Shown: piece after piece, positions 14,164 through 19,046 of the stretch
Layout: each line of letters starts with the position of its first letter
Position numbering within the stretch: position 1 is the stretch's first letter
Assembly: GCA_046715235.1 (NCBI GenBank)
Contig: JBKJZO010000202.1
Coordinates: 1-19,046, forward strand
Direction: 5' to 3'
DNA from: JBKJZO01 sp046715235
GTDB taxonomy: Bacteria; Actinomycetota; Actinomycetes; BP-191
Length of the DNA stretch: 19,046 nt
Made by a program: the position numbers and the translations under genes
The notes under the pieces: model-generated
The model's input: only the letters and a program-made list of their open reading frames with translations
Database searches by the model: none
Told to the model about the DNA's origin: nothing

Positions 14164-14201
14164 CCTGGAAGGCGAATGCTGCGCCGGTGACGGCGGTGGT
14201 G

Positions 14202-14315
14202 CTAACCCTGACGTTGCTTGTGCCGCAGGTTGTCGCAGATCACCATGACCCGGCCATGCCGACGGATGACCTTGCACTTGTCACAGATCTTCTTGACGCT
14301 CGGCTTGACCTTCAC
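14202..14315 (-). CDS. rpmJ: 50S ribosomal protein L36
   Basis: This gene codes for 37 aa starting VKVKPSVKKIC and ending LRHKQRQG. Cys11, Cys14, Cys27 and His32 form the zinc site, so this is the zinc-binding (C+) type of L36. The start is GTG at 14315 with AGGAAT upstream, and the stop is TAG at 14202-14204. It lies between infA and rpsM, the normal place, and is a late-assembly large-subunit protein. Confidence 0.96.
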   Translation of the reverse strand: MKVKPSVKKICDKCKVIRRHGRVMVICDNLRHKQRQG

Positions 14316-14380
14316 GACTCAAATTCCTCGGTGTCGGGCGCTGGTTGCGGTCCTGCGGCGGTCCGGTCGGACCAGCCCTG

Positions 14381-14602
14381 TCACTTGTAGCGGTAGACGA
14401 TGCGCCCACGGGTGAGGTCGTAGGGGCTGAGCTCCACCACTACCCGGTCGCCCGGGAGGATCCGGATGTAGTGCATCCGCATCTTGCCGCTGATGTGCGC
14501 GAGTACCTTGTGGCCGTTCTCCAACTCCACCCGGAACATCGCGTTCGGCAATGGCTCGACTACAGTGCCCTCGATCTCAATAGCCCCGTCTTTCTTGGGC
14601 AT
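14381..14602 (-). CDS. infA: Translation initiation factor IF-1
   Basis: IF-1 occupies the A site during initiation. The ATG at 14602 gives the standard 73-aa product beginning MPKKDGAIEIEGTVVEPLPN and containing FRVELENGHKVLAHISGKMR and DRVVVELSPYDLTRGRIVYRYK, a complete OB fold. An in-frame upstream start at 14644 would add 14 residues not found in the family. GGAGG lies just before the chosen ATG. The 183-nt spacer upstream carries a promoter, so infA begins a new transcription unit after the secreted paralogs. Confidence 0.97.
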   Translation of the reverse strand: MPKKDGAIEIEGTVVEPLPNAMFRVELENGHKVLAHISGKMRMHYIRILPGDRVVVELSPYDLTRGRIVYRYK

Positions 14603-14676
14603 GTGCCTCCGCAATCGGTCGTTGCATGCAAGTGAGGTGGACACGCGAGAGCAGCCAGCCCGCGAGCCGAAAAGGA

Positions 14677-14706
14677 AGTCTACGTGCTGAACGCGCGGCG
14701 GGACAA
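14677..14706 (-). promoter_or_regulatory. Candidate sigma-A-type promoter of infA
   Basis: On the minus strand TTGTCC (14701-14706) and TAGACT (14677-14682) are 18 bases apart, a reasonable -35/-10 pair. Transcription would begin near 14670 and give a leader of about 68 nt to the infA ATG. The promoter would let the translation genes be expressed independently of the two secreted-protein genes upstream. Confidence 0.55.
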
Positions 14707-14717
14707 CTAGCCAACCC

Positions 14718-14751
14718 GGGGCTAACGCTGGCCAGTCGCGGCTAGAGCCCC
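14718..14751 (-). terminator. Possible terminator after the second secreted paralog
   Basis: GGGGCT and AGCCCC form a 6-bp outer stem around a loop that itself contains the palindrome CTGGCCAG. It lies 35 to 68 nt after the stop at 14786 and just upstream of the infA promoter, where a terminator would be expected. There is no U-tract, so the call is tentative. Confidence 0.35.
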
Positions 14752-14785
14752 GAAGGAGCGCAACCGATCATCGCGATCCGGCGGC

Positions 14786-16483
14786 TTACTGGACGCCGTC
14801 GAGCGGAGTGATCTTGACCGGGGCCGACGAGTAGCGCCTGGTCGAGCCGACCGCGTTGCTCACCTTGACCCAGATCCAGTAGGTCCCGGGCCGCAGCGAG
14901 GTCGGCGGGTCCCAGTGGTACGTCGTCGTGCCACCGCCGGAGGCGACCGGAGTCGCCGTCGCGATCTGCGTCCCGGCGTACGTGCCGAACTTGGTGTCGG
15001 CGTAGATCTCGACGACCGAGTCAACCTGCGCCGCCTCGTCCTGCAGCACGATGTCGTAGGCACCTCGGGCGGTCGGGGTCTCGGTCAGCCGGACGAAGTC
15101 GATCCGCCAGTTCTTACGTCCGATGTCTTCGTTCGGGTCGAAGCGCAGCGTCACGATCTGCTTCCCGGCCCAGCCGATCTTCCCGCCCTGCTCGGGCTCG
15201 ACGATCTTCGTTGCCGGGCTGGTGGCCAGGTCGATCACGATCTCGTTCCAGCCGGGGAAGACCACCATGTCGTTGGTGTTCTGCCAGACCTCCGAGCCGG
15301 CGACCTTCCACGTGATGCGAGCCATCGAACCGCCACCGGGCTCGAAGCCGAGACTGAACGGCCCCTCGACCCACATCCGGAAGTGCGCGTAATGGAACTG
15401 CGAGCCGTTGATCGGCTTGGGCACCGTCAGCGTCACGGCTGGGTCGCGGTTGCCGCCCAGGTTTCGCCCGTTGAGCACGCCACCGCGGAAGCTTGTGGTC
15501 GCGAACTGCGGCGTGCCGTCGCTGGGCTGCGACATGTCCCACGCGTCGCGACGCACGGTCGCGGCGTACTCGGCACCGCTCGTCGAGCTCGGCGCGAGGA
15601 TGACCGGCCGCGGCCGGGCGACGACGGTCAGCGGCGTGGTGTACGCCGACTCGCCGTCCGCCGTACTGACATAGAACCGGTAGTCGCCGGGTGGGAAAGC
15701 GGCGGCATCGAACGTCGTCGTGTTGGCAGCCTGGGAAGCGCGCAGCTTCTCGACCTCACCCCAGCCGGGGTTGTCGGCGGTGTTGTTCGACAGGTCGTCG
15801 TCGCTGTCCCAGAAGACCGTGGCAGCGCGGCCCGGGCTGTCATCGCTCCAGGTGATGTCTACGCCGGCGGCCGGCTCGTAGAGCCGCGCCCAGTCGAGCT
15901 GGATGCGGGTCTTTGCGACGTTGGTCGGCAGCAGCTTCAGGGCGATGACCCGGGTCCAGTTCGCCGACAGATGCATCGGGATCTTGATCGTGCTCCAGCC
16001 CTGCTGAACCGGGAAGTTCTTGGAGCCGCGGCAGGACGTGTTCTTCCAGTCGCAGGTCGACCACAGCACGGCCGCCGAGCCCTTGTTCGAGCTGTAGAGC
16101 CGCATCGCCATGTGCGTGTACTTGCGGCCGTCGATCGGATTGGCGGGTCCGTCGCGCCCGATCGGGTGTGCGCCGGGCACGTAGGGCACCAGGTTCGCCG
16201 GGAACCCATCCCCGGCCTGGAACATCAGCCGTCCGCCGGTGATCTGACCGGCGCCGTACAGGCGCATGTCCTCGACGTTCGAGTAGTCCCAGGCATCCGA
16301 GAATACGGTCGTCGAGTAGTCCGGCGCCTCCGAGATCGTGCTGACCGTCAGCGGATCCATCGTTACGCCAGCTGCGGCGTACGACGGGCTCGCGCTGATC
16401 GCGACGCCGACCGTGAGAGCGATGGATGCCAGGGCGGCCGTGGTACGGCGGGCGCGGCGGGACAGGGCGGAGGTCCGGGTCAT
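14786..16483 (-). CDS. Secreted two-module beta-rich protein, paralog A
   Basis: Function is unknown. The start ATG at 16483 gives a Sec-type signal peptide (basic MTRTSALSRRARR, hydrophobic core to about 30, likely cleavage after ASPSYA) and a 565-aa protein of exactly the length of its neighbour. The mature part is an internal duplication: module 1 (about 54-203, starting DYSTTV...AWDYS), an Ig/fn3-like segment (about 210-290), module 2 (about 303-467, starting EYAATV...AWDMS) and a second Ig-like segment (about 475-560). The modules end in strands such as WRIDFVRL, as in jelly-roll carbohydrate-binding domains, so sugar binding is a guess. Module 1 has a C-x6-C pair (Cys144, Cys151), probably a disulfide. 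No LPXTG, lipobox or C-terminal anchor is visible. An upstream GTG at 16540 is possible but would bury the signal peptide. Confidence 0.82.
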   Translation of the reverse strand: MTRTSALSRRARRTTAALASIALTVGVAISASPSYAAAGVTMDPLTVSTISEAPDYSTTVFSDAWDYSNVEDMRLYGAGQITGGRLMFQAGDGFPANLVPYVPGAHPIGRDGPANPIDGRKYTHMAMRLYSSNKGSAAVLWSTCDWKNTSCRGSKNFPVQQGWSTIKIPMHLSANWTRVIALKLLPTNVAKTRIQLDWARLYEPAAGVDITWSDDSPGRAATVFWDSDDDLSNNTADNPGWGEVEKLRASQAANTTTFDAAAFPPGDYRFYVSTADGESAYTTPLTVVARPRPVILAPSSTSGAEYAATVRRDAWDMSQPSDGTPQFATTSFRGGVLNGRNLGGNRDPAVTLTVPKPINGSQFHYAHFRMWVEGPFSLGFEPGGGSMARITWKVAGSEVWQNTNDMVVFPGWNEIVIDLATSPATKIVEPEQGGKIGWAGKQIVTLRFDPNEDIGRKNWRIDFVRLTETPTARGAYDIVLQDEAAQVDSVVEIYADTKFGTYAGTQIATATPVASGGGTTTYHWDPPTSLRPGTYWIWVKVSNAVGSTRRYSSAPVKITPLDGVQ

Positions 16484-16491
16484 GCAGTACG

Positions 16492-16550
16492 TATCGGCAG
16501 TGGCGCAGGAACCCGTGAGCGCCCATTGGGGGACTGCCACTACGCCGATA
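16492..16550 (-). repeat. Imperfect inverted repeat directly upstream of paralog A
   Basis: The arms TATCGG-c-AGTGGC (16492-16504) and GCCACT-acg-CCGATA (16536-16550) pair over 12 bases with unequal short bulges. The 31-nt loop includes CCCAATGGG. The element ends eight bases from the ATG of paralog A and occupies most of the 91-nt spacer after paralog B. It could be a regulator site or an mRNA hairpin controlling ribosome access, since no Shine-Dalgarno sequence is visible. Confidence 0.6.
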
Positions 16551-16574
16551 GGGCGAAATCACACGCTGCGGCTT

Positions 16575-18272
16575 CTAGCGAGTGAGCCGCACCGGTGCCT
16601 TCGAGTACGCGACGGAAGACTCGCTGCCGCGGCGCATCACGACGTAGACCCACCACCGGCCGGCCGGCACCAACGCCGATGGGCGCCAGGTGAAGGTGTT
16701 GGTCCCGCTGCGAACCGGCAGGCCGCTGGCGATCAGCCGGCCGCCCCGGCCCGATGCGTTCGTGTCGGCGTAGATGTCAGCGACCGTCCCGCTCTGGCCC
16801 GAGGTGTCCGTATATCTGATCGGAAAGGCCCCACGGCTCACCTGGTCGTCAGTCAGGCGGACGTCGTCGACGCGCCACCGGCGGGCGCCGATGTCCTCGT
16901 TCGGGTGCAGCTGCACGGTGACGATCCGGTGGCCCGACCAGCCGATCCTGCGCTCGGCCTGGCTCGGCTCGACGATCGCGGACGAAGGCGACGTGCGCAG
17001 ATCGAGGGCGACGTCGTTCCAGCCCGGGAACACGACGAGGTCGTTGGTGGCCTGCCATGCCGTGGAGCCCTGGACCTGCCAGATGAGCCGGGCCACCGCG
17101 CCGCCGCCACGCCCGCTGCCCAGGCTGAACGGTCCGTCGTACCAGAGCCGGAACCGCAACCAGTGGTAGCGGTTGCCGTCGATCGGCGCGGGCACCGGCA
17201 GCGCGACGTAGGGATCTCGGTTGGCCCCGGTGTTCGTCGCTGTCAGCGTGCCGGCCCTCCAGCCGACGACCCGAGCATTCGCCACGCGACCGTCCGTCTG
17301 CTGGCTGAAATCCCAGGGGTTGCGTACGACGGTCGACGCGTAGTCGGCGCCGGCGCCTGGTGCGGGTGAGTCGACCCGAGGCTGCGGCCGGGGTGTCACC
17401 ACTACCGGCGTCGAGTACGCCGACCGGCCCGCCGCCGTACTCACATAGAAGCGGTAGGTGCCCGGTGGCCACGCCCCGGAGTGGAAGGTCAGGCTGTTGT
17501 TCGCGCCCGTCTTCGCGACGGTGGACAGCTCGCCCCAGTTGAGGTTGCCTGCCGTGTTGTTGCCGGGGTCGGCGTCGCCGTCCCAGTAGAGCGTCGCCCG
17601 GCCGCCGGGCGCCGGATCGGTCCATGGCACGGTGACAGCCGGCCCGGCCCGGTGCACCCGCACCCAGTCCAGCGCCATCCGCGCGCCGGCGACGTTGTGG
17701 TTGTTAAAGCGCAGCCCGATGATCTTGCCGCTCCACGGCGCCGCCGCCGACCCGTTGGCGAGCAGCGGCAGGTTGTAGGTGTGCCAGCCGGGCGTGACCT
17801 TGAACGCGCGGGCGCCGACGCACCCGGCCTGGGACCAGTGGCATTTCGCCCAGACGACTCCCACATGACCAGCGACCGACGAGTACAGCCGCACCGAGAT
17901 CCGGTTGAAGACAGCCGCGTCGATCGGGTTCACCTGACCCTGCCGTCCGTACGCCTGCGATCCCGGCATGTAATAGAGAAGCTCGGCCCGGTACGCCGGC
18001 GTCGCCGTCCACCGCAGCACCCCGCCGCGCATCGTCGCGCCGTTGTAGGCGGGCACGTCGGAGCTGTTGGAGAAGTCCCACGGGTCGGCGTACGCGCTGG
18101 TGGCGAAGTCGAGCCCGGCGCTCACCAGGGGCGTGCTGGGTGCGCCGATGCGCGGCGGGCCGGCGGCGTACGACGCCTGACCGGTCAGTAGCACCAGCGC
18201 CGCCAGCGCCACGAGGGCGCTAGCGGTACGCAGACCGTGTGGGCGGGGGTGCCCCCGCCGGCGACGTGCCAT
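16575..18272 (-). CDS. Secreted two-module beta-rich protein, paralog B
   Basis: Function is unknown. The ATG at 18272 gives a signal peptide (MARRRRGHPRPHG, hydrophobic core about 17-31, likely cleavage after GQASYA) and 565 aa, identical in length to paralog A. The N-terminal 200 residues align with A in the same numbering: PWDFS at 64-68 against AWDYS, NPID at 115-118, and Cys144/Cys151 in both. The second half repeats the plan: DYASTV...PWDFS (about 310-323), FRLWYDGPFSLG, VVFPGWNDVALDL, PNEDIGARRWRVDDVRL, then a C-terminal Ig-like segment (IYADTN, TFTWRPSALVPAGRWWVYV). No catalytic motif or anchor is seen. It lies 85 nt after map on the same strand, so it may be read through from the map promoter. 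An upstream in-frame start at 18389 would overlap map and is rejected. Confidence 0.82.
   Translation of the reverse strand: MARRRRGHPRPHGLRTASALVALAALVLLTGQASYAAGPPRIGAPSTPLVSAGLDFATSAYADPWDFSNSSDVPAYNGATMRGGVLRWTATPAYRAELLYYMPGSQAYGRQGQVNPIDAAVFNRISVRLYSSVAGHVGVVWAKCHWSQAGCVGARAFKVTPGWHTYNLPLLANGSAAAPWSGKIIGLRFNNHNVAGARMALDWVRVHRAGPAVTVPWTDPAPGGRATLYWDGDADPGNNTAGNLNWGELSTVAKTGANNSLTFHSGAWPPGTYRFYVSTAAGRSAYSTPVVVTPRPQPRVDSPAPGAGADYASTVVRNPWDFSQQTDGRVANARVVGWRAGTLTATNTGANRDPYVALPVPAPIDGNRYHWLRFRLWYDGPFSLGSGRGGGAVARLIWQVQGSTAWQATNDLVVFPGWNDVALDLRTSPSSAIVEPSQAERRIGWSGHRIVTVQLHPNEDIGARRWRVDDVRLTDDQVSRGAFPIRYTDTSGQSGTVADIYADTNASGRGGRLIASGLPVRSGTNTFTWRPSALVPAGRWWVYVVMRRGSESSVAYSKAPVRLTR
18242..18259 (-). 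repeat. Perfect 18-nt inverted repeat in the first codons of paralog B
   Basis: GGCGGGGG-TG-CCCCCGCC starts 11 nt after the start codon of paralog B, within the codons for the basic N-terminus of the signal peptide. In mRNA it can form a 7-bp GC-only stem with a four-base loop, strong enough to slow ribosomes or lower initiation. Confidence 0.8.
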
Positions 18273-18304
18273 CGACGTCGAGTATTGGCGACCCCGCGGC
18301 GTAC

Positions 18305-18319
18305 GCGAACTGGGTTCGC
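18305..18319. repeat. Small perfect inverted repeat between map and paralog B
   Basis: GCGAAC-TGG-GTTCGC lies 38 nt after the map stop and 32 nt before the start of paralog B. It could be a dimeric repressor operator or a short terminator stem; no U-tract follows. Confidence 0.5.
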
Positions 18320-18357
18320 AAACTGTTACCAGGCAGCTACCTGCTGTCGCTGCTCGC

Positions 18358-19046
18358 TCAGCGGGCGGCAGTGTCGACCAGCGCGGCAAGGCGCGCCTCG
18401 CCGCCGTCCTGAGCGGTCAGAACCCACGGGCCCTCGGCCGTCAGTGTGAACGTGTGCTCGAAGTGGGCCGACGGCAGCCCGTCCTGGGTGACGACCGTCC
18501 AGTCGTCTTCGAGCAGCCGGGTCATCCGGGTGCCGAGGTTGACCATCGGCTCCACGGCGAGCACGAGCCCCCGCTCGAGCTTGGGCCCGCGGCCGGCCTT
18601 GCCGAAGTTGGGCACGTGCGGCTCCTGGTGGAGCGCGGTGCCGATGCCGTGCCCGACGTACTCCTCGACGATCCCGTAGCCGTGCGGGCGCACGTAGCCC
18701 TCGATGGCCGCGCCGATGTCGCTGACGCGACCCCCCAGACGCGCGGCGGCGAGCCCACGCCACAGGGACTCCTCGCACACGCCCAGGAGCTTGCGCAGCT
18801 CCGGCGCAATGTCGCCGACCCCGACCGTGACGGCCGAGTCGCCGTGGTAGCCGCGCACGATCGCGCCGCAGTCGATCGAGACGATGTCGCCCTCGCGAAG
18901 CGGGCGCTGCCGGCTCGGGATGCCGTGGACGATCTCGTTGTTGATCGACGTACACAGCGTGGCGGGGAAGCCCCGGTAGCCCTTGAACGACGGGATCGCG
19001 CCCGCCGCCCTGATGTACTTCTCCGCGATCGCGTCGAGCTCACCGG
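18358..19046 (-). CDS. map: Methionine aminopeptidase type I, 5' end cut by window
   Basis: MAP removes the initiator Met from new proteins. The visible 228 residues run from GELDAIAEKYI to the stop at 18358, so about 30 to 60 N-terminal residues lie beyond the window. The dinuclear metal ligands are all visible: Asp in VSIDCGAI, Asp in GYHGDSAVT, His in EEYVGHGIGTALHQEPHVPNFG, Glu in LAVEPMV and Glu in HFEHTFTLT. The frame is open to the right edge and internal ATG/GTG codons are inside conserved sequence, so no start can be set. The secY-adk-map-infA order is typical of actinobacteria. Here two secreted-protein genes separate map from infA. Confidence 0.95.
   Translation of the reverse strand, partial: GELDAIAEKYIRAAGAIPSFKGYRGFPATLCTSINNEIVHGIPSRQRPLREGDIVSIDCGAIVRGYHGDSAVTVGVGDIAPELRKLLGVCEESLWRGLAAARLGGRVSDIGAAIEGYVRPHGYGIVEEYVGHGIGTALHQEPHVPNFGKAGRGPKLERGLVLAVEPMVNLGTRMTRLLEDDWTVVTQDGLPSAHFEHTFTLTAEGPWVLTAQDGGEARLAALVDTAAR

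Noticed and set aside
14915..16585. 556-aa plus-strand open frame opposite secreted paralog A
   Set aside because: The minus-strand frame has a signal peptide, a paralog and internal repeats. The plus-strand frame is Arg-rich and shows none of these.
18305..18319. LexA (SOS) box
   Set aside because: The half-sites GAAC and GTTC resemble the actinobacterial box, but the spacer is three bases instead of the usual four, and the downstream gene has no link to DNA repair.

Overview
The window is a GC-rich actinobacterial chromosome segment. The evidence is the gene order, 37-residue L36 and S4 proteins that keep their zinc ligands, frequent GTG/TTG starts, and an RpoA of typical actinobacterial form. 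The order map ... infA-rpmJ-rpsM-rpsK-rpsD-rpoA-rplQ-truA ... rplM-rpsI-glmM-glmS-acpS-nnr is the usual tail of the actinobacterial spc/alpha ribosomal-protein region. I cannot name the genus.

Layout, read along the minus strand from right to left. Methionine aminopeptidase (map, 5' end cut by the window edge) is followed by two tandem paralogous secreted proteins, each 565 aa, that sit where infA would normally follow. infA (own promoter), rpmJ, rpsM, rpsK, rpsD, rpoA, rplQ and truA come next. Several spacers in this alpha-operon part carry strong GC-rich hairpins. After truA a plus-strand cassette of five genes (6314-9813) interrupts the run. The minus-strand run then resumes with rplM, rpsI, glmM, glmS, acpS and nnr (NAD(P)HX epimerase/dehydratase, 3' end cut by the window edge).

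The plus-strand cassette is the most interesting part. It encodes a divergent, seven-helix Lgt-family protein lacking two landmark residues, a Pro-rich three-helix membrane protein, a 521-aa radical SAM enzyme of the COG1964 family (the family of archaeal tetraether synthase Tes/MJ0619), a 92-aa membrane protein and a RidA-like protein. The first four genes overlap by 4 nt or lie 7 nt apart, so they look translationally coupled. I infer a membrane-lipid or lipid-linked modification system, but no substrate can be read from the sequence.

Other points worth attention: rpoA has no ATG/GTG/TTG start and appears to begin at CTG. There are three consecutive perfect hairpins between rpmJ and rpsM and a 15-position hairpin between rpsK and rpsD. 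acpS has a probable leaderless promoter, L17 has a long acidic tail, and an inverted repeat lies directly before the start of the second secreted paralog. The window has no tRNA, rRNA, CRISPR array, transposase or integrase, and no gene-free stretch longer than 300 bases.
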